Shown: positions 15,581 through 22,450, counted from the first letter of the stretch. The stretch: 23,783 nt of DNA from SKLM01 sp964450435 (GCA_964450435.1 CAYVCX010000045.1:1-23783), one strand, 5' to 3'. Notes: generated by a model not told the origin, from the letters alone. Numbers and translations are program-made.

Positions 15581-15901
15581 ATGAGTGAGAAGGAAGTCCT
15601 CGACGAGCTTGAGGAGAAGTACCAGCGTTACCTGGGCATTCCACGGCATCTGATCCCGTGGTACCCGACCATCGATGCGGAGAAGTGCGTGGGGTGTCAG
15701 GAGTGCATCGAGTTCTGTCACGATGACGTCTATGCTTACGACGAGGAGAAAAACAAGGTCTATGTGGAGCACCGCTGGCACTGCCAGGTGTACTGCCAGT
15801 CGTGCATCCACGCCTGCGAGACGGATGCGATTAGTTTCCCGGAACGGAGTGAGGTCAAGGCCAAGATCCGCGAGCTACGCAAGGAGTATCCACCGGCCTG
15901 A
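15581..15901 (+). CDS. Two-cluster [4Fe-4S] ferredoxin
   Basis: The 106-residue protein has cluster motifs C36-x2-C39-x2-C42-x3-C46 (CVGCQECIEFC) and C68-x3-C72-x2-C75-x3-C79 (CQVYCQSCIHAC). The second motif has three residues between its first two cysteines instead of two, and both motifs lack the proline that usually follows the fourth cysteine. An N-terminal extension of about 30 residues (LEEKYQRYLGIPRHLIPWYP) could dock to a partner. ATG 15581 is chosen because AGGAG lies 10 bases upstream; an in-frame TTG at 15572 is weaker. Adjacent genes suggest it passes electrons between the HdrA-like protein and the lipoyl carrier, roles that one multidomain HdrA would combine; this is inference. 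Confidence 0.85.
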   Translation: MSEKEVLDELEEKYQRYLGIPRHLIPWYPTIDAEKCVGCQECIEFCHDDVYAYDEEKNKVYVEHRWHCQVYCQSCIHACETDAISFPERSEVKAKIRELRKEYPPA

Positions 15902-15945
15902 TGAACGAACGGTGGCAAAACATAGCTTCAGGATAGGAGTCCAAC

Positions 15946-16395
15946 GTGAAAACAGGCGAGTTCTTCGAACTACAATTCGACAAGTTCCAACTGCGCGTGC
16001 CGGTGGGAACCTGGTACGCCGGCTACGATACCTGGGTTCGCCCGGACGGAGAGGAAGGCATCGTCGGGGTGACCGATTTCTTCCAGACCAAGCTGGGGGA
16101 CATCGTCTACGTAGGGCCCGCGGAGGGCACCTTCTTCGAGCAGGACGACGTGTTCGCCACGCTCGAGAGCATCAAGGCCATGGTGGACGTCACCATCCCG
16201 GCCACCGGCGAGCTGGTTACGTTCAATCCGGCCCTCGACGAGCACCCCGAGCTCATCGGTGAGGATCCCTTCGGCGCGGGCTGGATCGCGCGCCTTCGTC
16301 TCACGGACTGGGAAGGGGATCAGCTCATGCTGCTGCCAGCCAAGACGTACTTCGAGCTGATGCAGAACAAAGTCGCAAGGGCACGTGAGGAGTAG
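15946..16395 (+). CDS. GcvH-like lipoyl carrier protein
   Basis: The 149-residue protein is a glycine-cleavage H-protein homologue. GVTDFFQTKLGDIVYVGPAEG is the family core, the lipoylated lysine is K77 in ESIKA (ATLESIKAMVDV), and EHPELIGEDPFGAGWI is the usual C-terminal motif. GTG 15946 is the start, with AGGAG 6 bases upstream. The N-terminus (MKTGEFFELQFDKFQLRVP) differs from true GcvH. No gcvT or gcvP is nearby, so a role in glycine cleavage is doubtful. GcvH-like lipoate-binding proteins (LbpA) serve sulfur-oxidising sHdr complexes beside hdr genes, and GcvH-L proteins serve other redox operons; the HdrA-like neighbour and downstream lipA favour such a role. Which one is not decided by sequence. 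Confidence 0.85.
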   Translation: MKTGEFFELQFDKFQLRVPVGTWYAGYDTWVRPDGEEGIVGVTDFFQTKLGDIVYVGPAEGTFFEQDDVFATLESIKAMVDVTIPATGELVTFNPALDEHPELIGEDPFGAGWIARLRLTDWEGDQLMLLPAKTYFELMQNKVARAREE

Positions 16396-16400
16396 AGAGA

Positions 16401-16841
16401 ATGGCTACGAGCTACAAGACCTACGTCGAGAGGACGGGGAGACGCAAAGGGCACCTGGTGTGCGGCAACGGGCCCGAGATGGAGTTCGGGGCGCCCCCAG
16501 ATGCGCACGGGCGCAAGGGCTGGTTGACGCCGGAGGATGCCTATGTGGCAGCGGTGAACACCTGCATCCACATGATGTTCCTCTGGGTGGCCGAGAAGCT
16601 GAAGATCGACCTGCTGAACTACTGCTGCGAGGCGGAAGGCTTCAAGAAGGTCTACCTGGACAAGACGGAGGAGTTCACCCACGTCGTGCTGCGGCCCAAG
16701 ATCACCGTGCACCAGGGCGATGCGGACAAGATTGACCGAGCGCTCGAGATCACCACGAAGTACAGCCTGATCGCCGCCTCGATCACGGCGGACCTGATCA
16801 TCGAGCCGGAGGTCCTTATCGAGCCAGTCAGCAGCTCGTGA
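16401..16841 (+). CDS. OsmC-family protein lacking the second redox cysteine
   Basis: The 146-residue protein has the OsmC/Ohr-type fold motif LTPEDAYVAAVNTCIHMMFLWVAE followed by the FTHVVLRPKITV strand and the C-terminal helix. OsmC proteins reduce organic or fatty-acid hydroperoxides with two cysteines, the second lying in a KYC(L/I)I-type motif. The first matches C55, but the second position reads KYSLIAAS, with serine 122. Instead there are C21 and a vicinal pair C75-C76. A standard two-cysteine peroxidase cycle is therefore unlikely; thiol-carrier or sulfur-transfer roles are possible but unproven. ATG 16401 lies 5 bases after the lipoyl carrier stop, with GAGGAG at 16387-16392, so the two genes are tightly coupled. 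Confidence 0.8.
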   Translation: MATSYKTYVERTGRRKGHLVCGNGPEMEFGAPPDAHGRKGWLTPEDAYVAAVNTCIHMMFLWVAEKLKIDLLNYCCEAEGFKKVYLDKTEEFTHVVLRPKITVHQGDADKIDRALEITTKYSLIAASITADLIIEPEVLIEPVSSS

Positions 16842-16847
16842 CGTAAC

Positions 16848-16891
16848 CGGCTGCCTCGGTCGCCGTGATCCTACAGCGACCGAGGCAGCCG
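16848..16891 (+). terminator. Perfect 16-bp stem-loop after the OsmC-like gene
   Basis: CGGCTGCCTCGGTCGC (16848-16863) and its exact complement (16876-16891) enclose a 12-base loop, starting 6 bases after the stop codon. No T tract follows, so it may be a GC-only terminator, a 3' stabiliser that limits read-through into lipA, or a processing site. It probably makes the transcript end, or drop in abundance, before lipA. Confidence 0.6.
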
Positions 16892-17006
16892 CAGTGTCGA
16901 CGTTGAACGCGCGGCAAGCAGCCTGCGCCGGTCAAGCCAGAGCGAGGGGCGACGCCGGGCCAAAATGGAGTGACCTGCACCGTAGCAGTGAGGTAGCGGT
17001 GATGCC

Positions 17007-17927
17007 ATGACATCAGAGATGGACAGAGGTGAAGAACGCGGATCCCGTCTTCCACCGTGGCTGCGCGTCCCGGCACCAGCGGGGACGAGCTACGAATGGA
17101 CGGACCGGCTCATGCGCTCCAATCGCCTGCACACTGTGTGCGAGGAAGCCCACTGCCCGAACAGCGGGGAATGCTGGAACAACCGCACGGCGACGTTTCT
17201 CATCCTGGGGGACACCTGCACCCGCAGCTGCCGGTTCTGCAACGTCCGGACGGGCCGCCCCACGCCCCTCGCCTCGGACGAACCGGAGCGCGTGGCGCGG
17301 GCCGTTCGGGAAATGGGCTTGGAGCACGCGGTCATCACCTCCGTGGACCGCGATGATCTGCCCGATGGCGGTGCTTCAGTTTTCGCTGCTGTCATTCGGC
17401 AGATCCATGATTTCCAGCCTGGCTGCACAGTGGAGGTGCTGATCCCGGATTTCCAGGGGGAAGAGACAGCCCTTGAGACGGTGTTGGATGCGCGGCCGGA
17501 CGTTCTGGGCCACAACATGGAGACCGTTGCGCGTCTCTACCCTCGGGTGCAGCCCCAGTGCCGGTACCACATCTCGTTGGATGTGCTGCACGGTGCCCGG
17601 GGCCTGGCCCCTGACGTACTTACCAAGAGCGGCCTGATGGTCGGGCTTGGGGAGACGATGGACGAGGTCATTGAAACCATGCGCGATCTTCGCGACGTGG
17701 ACGTCGACATCCTTACCCTGGGCCAGTACTTGCGACCCTCAATGCAACACGTTCCCGTCGAGCGCTACTACCCACCCGCTGAGTTTGAGATGCTGCGCCA
17801 GCGCGGATTGGAGATGGGGTTTGGCTGGGTGGAGAGCGGGCCCCTGGTGCGGAGTTCGTACAACGCCGCAGCCCAGGTACGGACGCTCGCCCCGAAAACG
17901 AACCAGCCAGAGATGGCGCCGCGATAG
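17007..17927 (+). CDS. lipA: Lipoyl synthase
   Basis: LipA is the radical SAM enzyme that inserts two sulfurs into octanoyl-lysine on a carrier domain. The 306-residue product has all hallmarks: the auxiliary cluster CEEAHCPNSGECW (C45, C50, C56), the radical SAM motif CTRSCRFC (C71, C75, C78), TKSGLMVGLGET at 206-217, and the C-terminal RSSYNA at 282-287, whose serine ligates the auxiliary cluster. ATG 17007 has GAGGT about 12 bases upstream. No octanoyltransferase (lipB) or lipoate ligase (lplA) is in the window, so the octanoyl substrate must be made elsewhere. The nearest possible substrate is K77 of the GcvH-like protein about 800 bases upstream. This position, rather than next to lipB or pyruvate dehydrogenase genes, suggests a dedicated or shared copy. 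Confidence 0.95.
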   Translation: MTSEMDRGEERGSRLPPWLRVPAPAGTSYEWTDRLMRSNRLHTVCEEAHCPNSGECWNNRTATFLILGDTCTRSCRFCNVRTGRPTPLASDEPERVARAVREMGLEHAVITSVDRDDLPDGGASVFAAVIRQIHDFQPGCTVEVLIPDFQGEETALETVLDARPDVLGHNMETVARLYPRVQPQCRYHISLDVLHGARGLAPDVLTKSGLMVGLGETMDEVIETMRDLRDVDVDILTLGQYLRPSMQHVPVERYYPPAEFEMLRQRGLEMGFGWVESGPLVRSSYNAAAQVRTLAPKTNQPEMAPR

Positions 17928-17976
17928 TCGCGGCTTCGCTAGTTCAACAAGATGCTCATAGATCAGGAGACTTAAC

Positions 17977-19464
17977 GTGACAGTTCTGGAGACGATAACT
18001 ATGTTGCTGCAGGCAGGCTTGGGAAGCCTCGCAGCCTATCTGGCCGCACACGTGCTGTTGTGTCTGCTGCCTGCGTTCTTCATCGCCGGCGCGCTGGCAG
18101 CGTTGATTCCCAAGGAGGCGATCACCAAGTATCTCGGACGGGACGCGCCCAAGGTGCTCTCGTACCCCATGTCGGCGCTGGGGGGCTTTGTGCTGGCGGT
18201 CTGTTCGTGCACCATCATGCCCCTCTTCGCCAGCATCTACAAGAAAGGTGCCGGGCTGGGACCGGCCATCACCTTCCTGTTCGTCGGCCCGGCGGTGAAC
18301 ATCCTGGCGATTACCTTCACCGGCGCGATGATCGGTATGGACATCGCCATCGCCCGGGTGATTCTCTCCGTCGTCTTCGGCATCGGCATCGGGATGCTGA
18401 TGGCCTGGTTCTTCCGTGAGGATGATCGGGCCCACAACGAAGCGACACACGGTGCCAGTGTCTTCGGGCAGGGGGCCCGTATGCCGGTGCGCACGTGGGT
18501 CTTCTTCGTCCTGCTCCTGGGCGTCCTCATCGCTGGGACGCTGCAAGTAGGCCTTCTCACCAGCAGCTACGCCACGTTCACGCTGCCGGGCTCGTGGGCC
18601 GGGTCTCTGCAGGCCTGGCTGGACGGGGTCGTCCCGCCCAATCCCGCCATGGGGGTCGAGGGTGTGAGCGTCCACGGCGTCTTCCTGATTGGCTTCCTGT
18701 TCCTCATCGCGGGCACGGCCTGGCTGGGGCTGAATGACGTGGACCGTGGCTTCAACCGCTGGACGTACACAGCGCTGGGTCTGATCACAGTCACCCTGCT
18801 GGTGGCCTCATTCAATGTGACGGCGTTCCAGGCTGGGCTCCGAATCGGAATCTCGGGGCGACTGCTCGCCGAAGTACTGCTCATCGGAGCTGTCTGGTGG
18901 ATGGCTTCGAACGCCTTCGAGGAGTACGCGGTGCAGGAGTGGCTGTGGGAGATGTGGCGTTTCGTGAAGCAGATTATCCCCTTGCTCATCGTCGGGGTCT
19001 TCCTGGCTGGCATGGCGCGGGCCGTCATCCCCAGGAGCTGGATCGAGACCCTGGCCGGGCGAAACACCGTTTGGGCCAACCTGGCTGGCGTGTTGTTCGG
19101 GGTGTTTATGTACTTCCCCACGCTCGTTGAGGTGCCTATCGCGCAGACGTTCCTGTCGCTGGGCATGCACCGTGGCGTGCTGCTGGCGTACTTGCTGGCC
19201 GACCCGGAGCTGAGCTTGCAGTCGATCCTGATCACCAACTCGGTCATCGGGCGGAAGAAGACGGCCGTCTACGTGGTGTTGGTTACCATCTTCAGCACGC
19301 TGGCCGGACTGCTGTTTGGTGGCTGGCTGGAAGGTATGAGTAGCTGGCTTATTGGGGGTATTCTGGCAGGCGCGATCGTACTGCTTGCCGTCATCGCGGC
19401 GTGGACCGGTCGCCATCAACAACGGGCCTTGGTCACGGCCAAAGAGAGAGAGCAAGCCGCGTAG
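17977..19464 (+). CDS. Long ArsP/DUF318-family permease
   Basis: The 495-residue integral membrane protein has about ten hydrophobic segments. The first half carries the DUF318 signature: CSC at C76/C78 followed by GAGLGPAITFLFVGPAVNIL. The second half repeats the fold (YFPTLVEVPIAQTFLSLGMHRGV and LLADPELSLQSI). Between them is an extra stretch of about 120 residues with two or three membrane segments, which makes it longer than ArsP-type proteins of 300-350 residues. Family members export organoarsenicals or take part in other thiol-reactive metal traffic; the paired CSC could bind a soft metal. GTG 17977 is the start, with CAGGAGA 6 bases upstream. It opens a three-gene set with the DGC-domain and mini-thioredoxin genes. 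The substrate cannot be read from sequence. Confidence 0.8.
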   Translation: MTVLETITMLLQAGLGSLAAYLAAHVLLCLLPAFFIAGALAALIPKEAITKYLGRDAPKVLSYPMSALGGFVLAVCSCTIMPLFASIYKKGAGLGPAITFLFVGPAVNILAITFTGAMIGMDIAIARVILSVVFGIGIGMLMAWFFREDDRAHNEATHGASVFGQGARMPVRTWVFFVLLLGVLIAGTLQVGLLTSSYATFTLPGSWAGSLQAWLDGVVPPNPAMGVEGVSVHGVFLIGFLFLIAGTAWLGLNDVDRGFNRWTYTALGLITVTLLVASFNVTAFQAGLRIGISGRLLAEVLLIGAVWWMASNAFEEYAVQEWLWEMWRFVKQIIPLLIVGVFLAGMARAVIPRSWIETLAGRNTVWANLAGVLFGVFMYFPTLVEVPIAQTFLSLGMHRGVLLAYLLADPELSLQSILITNSVIGRKKTAVYVVLVTIFSTLAGLLFGGWLEGMSSWLIGGILAGAIVLLAVIAAWTGRHQQRALVTAKEREQAA

Positions 19465-19508
19465 GGAGACTCGTAAAGGATGGTGACAAGTTTCCTGAGG
19501 CTGCATTC

Positions 19509-19901
19509 ATGGGAGGTTCTGTATCTGAAGTTGTGCTAGCAACGTGTTATGGGGCCAGCAATACGGGACAGCTAGCTGGTGCTGTGGCGACTGAGCTGGC
19601 CCGCGAAGAGGGCTACGGCCTGGTGTGCCTCCCGGCCGTGGCTATCGATAAGGCCACTGGCTTGGACAAGGTGGCCGAGGCGGAGCTGCTCGTGGTCATC
19701 GAAGGGTGTCCGGTGATGTGCTGCACGGAAATCGTGGAGGAGCATGGAGACCGTCAACCCGACGTCAGAGTCGAGATGGTACAGGATTACGGGGTGAAGA
19801 AGACATCGGCGCTCTCCTATGCGGAAGAAGAAAAGGAGCGGATCAAACGAGACATCGTGCAGCGCGTCGAACAGAAGTTGGCTGAGAACAGGAGTAACTG
19901 A
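19509..19901 (+). CDS. DGC-domain (putative zinc-binding) protein
   Basis: The 130-residue protein matches the DGC-domain family: an N-terminal VVLATCYGASNTGQLAGAVA and VVIEGCPVMCC at 62-72, where the family's DGC reads EGC. Cysteines are at 13, 40, 67, 71 and 72. These proteins are described only as putative zinc-binding, but often lie beside arsenic-type permeases and small thioredoxins, exactly as here. ATG 19509 is chosen because GAGG lies 8 bases upstream and homology begins there; the open frame further left overlaps the permease end. A charged coiled-coil-like helix closes the protein (EEEKERIKRDIVQRVEQKL). A thiol relay or metal chaperone role is plausible; function is unknown. Confidence 0.75.
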   Translation: MGGSVSEVVLATCYGASNTGQLAGAVATELAREEGYGLVCLPAVAIDKATGLDKVAEAELLVVIEGCPVMCCTEIVEEHGDRQPDVRVEMVQDYGVKKTSALSYAEEEKERIKRDIVQRVEQKLAENRSN

Positions 19902-19930
19902 GCAGGTGAGATTCTAGAGAGGTACCGACA

Positions 19931-20176
19931 ATGGAGATCAAGATTCTGGGCATGGGATGCCCCAAGTGCAAGCGAGTGGAGCGTTTGGCAAAGGAAGCGG
20001 CGAGCGAGGTCGGCGCCAGTGCGACGTTCACCAAGGTCGAGAATATGGACGCGATTCTGGCGTATGACGTGATGAGCACGCCTGCCATCGTGATCGACGA
20101 GGAGGTCAAAGCGTCGGGCCGCATCCCGCGCAAGGGCGAGATCATTGAGTGGATCCGCGCCGCGCAAGCCGCCTAG
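19931..20176 (+). CDS. Small thioredoxin-fold protein (redox-active disulfide protein 2 type)
   Basis: The 81-residue cytoplasmic protein has the glutaredoxin/thioredoxin mini-fold: MEIKILGMGCPKC with the active pair C10-P-K-C13, and the cis-proline loop STPAIVID (P51). It matches the archaeal-type redox-active disulfide protein family. GAGAGGT lies 8 bases before ATG 19931. It is the third gene of the permease-DGC-thioredoxin set and is followed by a terminator-like hairpin. It probably keeps the DGC protein, or the thiols of the permease substrate, reduced. Related mini-thioredoxins occur with the same two partners in other genomes, which supports a functional trio. Confidence 0.85.
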   Translation: MEIKILGMGCPKCKRVERLAKEAASEVGASATFTKVENMDAILAYDVMSTPAIVIDEEVKASGRIPRKGEIIEWIRAAQAA

Positions 20177-20204
20177 TCCTGGCTGGTGTCGACCACGTTA
20201 AGGA

Positions 20205-20240
20205 GGAGGGCCCGTAGCGAGGCGTGCGAGCGGGCCCTCC
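20205..20240 (+). terminator. Hairpin terminator after the mini-thioredoxin gene
   Basis: GGAGGGCCCG (20205-20214) and CGGGCCCTCC (20231-20240) pair perfectly over 10 bases with a 16-base loop, followed by CCTTTCT. The weak T tract and stem strength support an intrinsic terminator closing the upstream transcript 29 bases after the stop codon. Confidence 0.65.
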
Positions 20241-20346
20241 CCTTTCTCGGGGTGGGTAGCGGCAAGAACTGGCGAGAGATGCCAATCAGGGTGCGCTCGC
20301 TCCACCAGGCACGCAGAAGGGTGACTGCGGGACTTGCTGGTGGTTG

Positions 20347-20365
20347 CCGGCAGACAGGCTGCCGG
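20347..20365 (+). other. Small inverted repeat before the universal stress gene
   Basis: CCGGCAG (20347-20353) and CTGCCGG (20359-20365) form a 7-bp stem with a 5-base loop, 36 bases before the uspA-type start. It could be an operator or leader hairpin. No clear promoter boxes are visible around it, so its role is open. Confidence 0.4.
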
Positions 20366-20401
20366 ATAGTCGTAGGTCGTGTGTTTTGAGGAGGTATCGA
20401 T

Positions 20402-20836
20402 ATGGAAAGAATGCTCGTGGCACTAGACGAGTCGGAGTACAGTGTGACGGCTGCTCGCGCGGCTGTCGATCTGGCACAAGTTCTGCCTGTCGAAGAGTTG
20501 CAGCTCGTTCACGTCGTGTCGCTGAAACCCGGTCAGTTGGGGAAGGAACCCTACCCCGAGAGGCCGGACCTTGCCGAAGAGTGGCCTGTGTTTCAGGAAC
20601 CGCTTGCCGTCGCGCACGAAGCGAATGTCGAGGTGACGTGTGAAGTGCTGTTCGGCAATCCGGCCGAGATGGTCCTGCACCAGGCGCGCAAACAGAAGGC
20701 TGACTTGATCGTACTCGGCAGCCTCGGGGAGACCGGCATCAAGGAGTTCCTCCTAGGAAACGTGGCGACGCGGGTCACGGCCCACGCCCCGTGCGCGGTT
20801 CTGGTCGTGCGGCCTGGGTTCCGTCTGGATCCCTGA
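20402..20836 (+). CDS. Universal stress protein (UspA family)
   Basis: The 144-residue protein is a single USP domain with the nucleotide-binding motif G106-x2-G109-x9-G119-N120 (GSLGETGIKEFLLGN), which fits the ATP-binding subclass except that Asn replaces Ser/Thr after the last glycine. The opening MLVALDESEYS and the end HAPCAVLVVRP are typical. AGGAGGT lies a few bases before ATG 20402. It begins a possible second transcript after the terminator at 20205-20240, with the radical SAM gene 35 bases downstream. Its specific role is unknown; such proteins usually respond to redox or energy stress. Confidence 0.9.
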   Translation: MERMLVALDESEYSVTAARAAVDLAQVLPVEELQLVHVVSLKPGQLGKEPYPERPDLAEEWPVFQEPLAVAHEANVEVTCEVLFGNPAEMVLHQARKQKADLIVLGSLGETGIKEFLLGNVATRVTAHAPCAVLVVRPGFRLDP

Positions 20837-20870
20837 TTCTCTAGAGGGGAGTCTCAACAGGGGATGCTCA

Positions 20871-22061
20871 ATGCGTAAATTGTCGATGGCTGCCGACGGG
20901 CAGGTGACCTTGCCTCAGGATCTCCGTCGTCGCTACGGGCTGGAGGGGGGTGAGGACTTCCTGCTGGAGAAGACGGAGAGCGGGCTGGCCCTCCATCCCC
21001 TGCGGCCAGATGTGCACAAGGTCTACCTGGAACCGACGACGCGCTGTAATCTGAACTGCCGCACCTGCGTGCGTAACGTCTGGGACGACCCACTGGAGGA
21101 CATGAGCGCGACTACCATTGAGCGTGTGCTGGACAGCCTGCATGGTCTGCCCGAGCTGCGCGAGGTGATCCTGGGCGGCTACGGTGAGCCTTTCAGCCAC
21201 CCCAAGATCCTGGATCTTCTGGAGGCGATCAAGGGCCTCGGCGTCAAAATCACTATCAGTACGAACGGTCTACTGCTCAGCGAAGAACGGGGCCGAGCGC
21301 TGATCGACCTCGAGGTCGATGGGGTCACCGTCTCGCTGGACGGCACCCGCCCGGAGACGTACGGCGACGTGCGCCGTGGCGCCAAGCTGCGGACGGTCAC
21401 GAAGAACGTCAAGATGCTCAACCGCATCAAGGCGGAGCGTGGGTCATCCCTGCCCCGCCTGGGGATCGAGTTCGTGGCCTTGAAGGAGAACAGGGCCGAG
21501 ATTCCCGGGCTATCAGACGTGGCGCAACGCATGCAGGCCAACCGGGTGCTCATCACTCACGTCCTGCCGCACACAGTGGAGATGGCTGATCAGGCATTGT
21601 ACGGGCGAGACGAAAGGCCTCCTTTATCCGCCGCCTCCGGCTGGGCGGTCAAGAGCAGCGACTGGCTGCTCTGGGGCATTGTGGAGCTCCCGCGGATGAA
21701 CTGGGGGGCCGAGCGGCGCTGCGGCTTCATCGGTAGCAACGCGCTGGTGGTCGGATGGGACGGCGGGGTCAGTCCCTGCTATGCCCTCTCCCACTCCTAC
21801 CCGTACTATATCTTCGGGCGGCCCAAGGAGGTGAGCCGCTACGTCTTTGGCAACGTGAATGAGCAGGATTTGGCGGCGATTTGGACGTCCGAGGATTACG
21901 TTCGCTTCCGCGCCGAGGTGCGCCGCTTCAACTTCCCCTCCTGTGTGGACTGCGAGCTGCGGGACACCTGCGACATCACCGAGTCGAACGATGGCTGCTG
22001 GGGCTGGTGTCCCTCCTGTGCGGACTGCCTGTGGGCGCAGGACATCGTCCGGTGTCCGTAG
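20871..22061 (+). CDS. Radical SAM/SPASM enzyme with N-terminal AbrB-like domain (tungsten-oxidoreductase maturase type)
   Basis: The 396-residue protein combines two parts. Residues 1-46 (ADGQVTLPQDLRRRYGLEGG, then LLEKTESGLALHP) look like an AbrB/SpoVT swapped-hairpin domain. From 48 a radical SAM domain follows, with C59-x3-C63-x2-C66 (CNLNCRTC) and the SAM-binding GGYGEPF at 102-108. The C-terminal SPASM-like region holds many cysteines (CGFIGSN; CVDCELRDTC; CWGWCPSCADCLWAQ; a final RCP) that would hold auxiliary [4Fe-4S] clusters. The closing CLWAQDIVRCP resembles radical SAM maturases linked to tungsten aldehyde:ferredoxin oxidoreductases, but no such oxidoreductase is in this window. 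ATG 20871 has AGGGG 8 bases upstream. Peptide-modifying SPASM enzymes are the alternative; no small precursor peptide is visible nearby. Confidence 0.75.
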   Translation: MRKLSMAADGQVTLPQDLRRRYGLEGGEDFLLEKTESGLALHPLRPDVHKVYLEPTTRCNLNCRTCVRNVWDDPLEDMSATTIERVLDSLHGLPELREVILGGYGEPFSHPKILDLLEAIKGLGVKITISTNGLLLSEERGRALIDLEVDGVTVSLDGTRPETYGDVRRGAKLRTVTKNVKMLNRIKAERGSSLPRLGIEFVALKENRAEIPGLSDVAQRMQANRVLITHVLPHTVEMADQALYGRDERPPLSAASGWAVKSSDWLLWGIVELPRMNWGAERRCGFIGSNALVVGWDGGVSPCYALSHSYPYYIFGRPKEVSRYVFGNVNEQDLAAIWTSEDYVRFRAEVRRFNFPSCVDCELRDTCDITESNDGCWGWCPSCADCLWAQDIVRCP

Positions 22062-22113
22062 CGGAGATCGGCGACCCGCAATCCAGGTGTGATGCCGTTC
22101 CGAGCAGGCGCCA

Positions 22114-22386
22114 ATGGAAGAGAGGCGTTGTCAGACGGTCGCCCGCCGGTTACAACTGCTCCCTCATCCTGCGTGGCTGCGAATTGTGATCGAGTTACGC
22201 AAGAGGGAAGCATGTGTCTCGCACTTGCACGCTGTGCTGGATCGGCCCCAGCCCTACGTCTCTCAGCAGTTGGCGGTGCTGCGGGAGAGCGGTATCGTGG
22301 CCTGCCGCAGGGAGGGGCAGTTCGTCTATTACCGTCTGGAGAACCCCTTCGTGGAGCAACTGCTGGATGAAATCGCGGACCAATGA
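22114..22386 (+). CDS. Second ArsR-family repressor, with altered sensor motif
   Basis: The 90-residue winged-helix protein is a close paralogue of the ArsR at 14448. The stretches DRPQPYVSQQL and CRREGQFVYYRLEN correspond nearly word for word, and the helix reads LQLLPHPAWLRIVIEL. The sensor CVC of the first copy reads CVS here (C34, S36), and the Cys-rich tail is missing; it has C64 and an N-terminal C6 instead. It probably senses a different ligand or redox state, or works without a metal. ATG 22114 has an AGG about 7 bases upstream, which is weak. It lies 52 bases after the radical SAM gene and 64 before the thioredoxin-CcdA gene, so it may regulate the latter. Confidence 0.85.
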   Translation: MEERRCQTVARRLQLLPHPAWLRIVIELRKREACVSHLHAVLDRPQPYVSQQLAVLRESGIVACRREGQFVYYRLENPFVEQLLDEIADQ

Positions 22387-22450
22387 TCAGGAGAGGTCAG
22401 GGGCCACGTATGTTGAAGTCTCTAATTCAAAAGCTACTTGGGGAGGTCTG

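Noticed and set aside
15946..16395. Calling the GcvH-like gene the glycine cleavage H protein
   Set aside because: No gcvT, gcvP or related gene is nearby and the context is HdrA-like, ferredoxin, OsmC-like and LipA; the specific role is left open.
22405..22450. TTGAA and TTCAA inverted repeat before the triple thioredoxin gene as a second ArsR operator
   Set aside because: It is only a 5-base repeat in an AT-rich patch, shares no sequence with the palindrome at 14409-14428, and has no good promoter around it.
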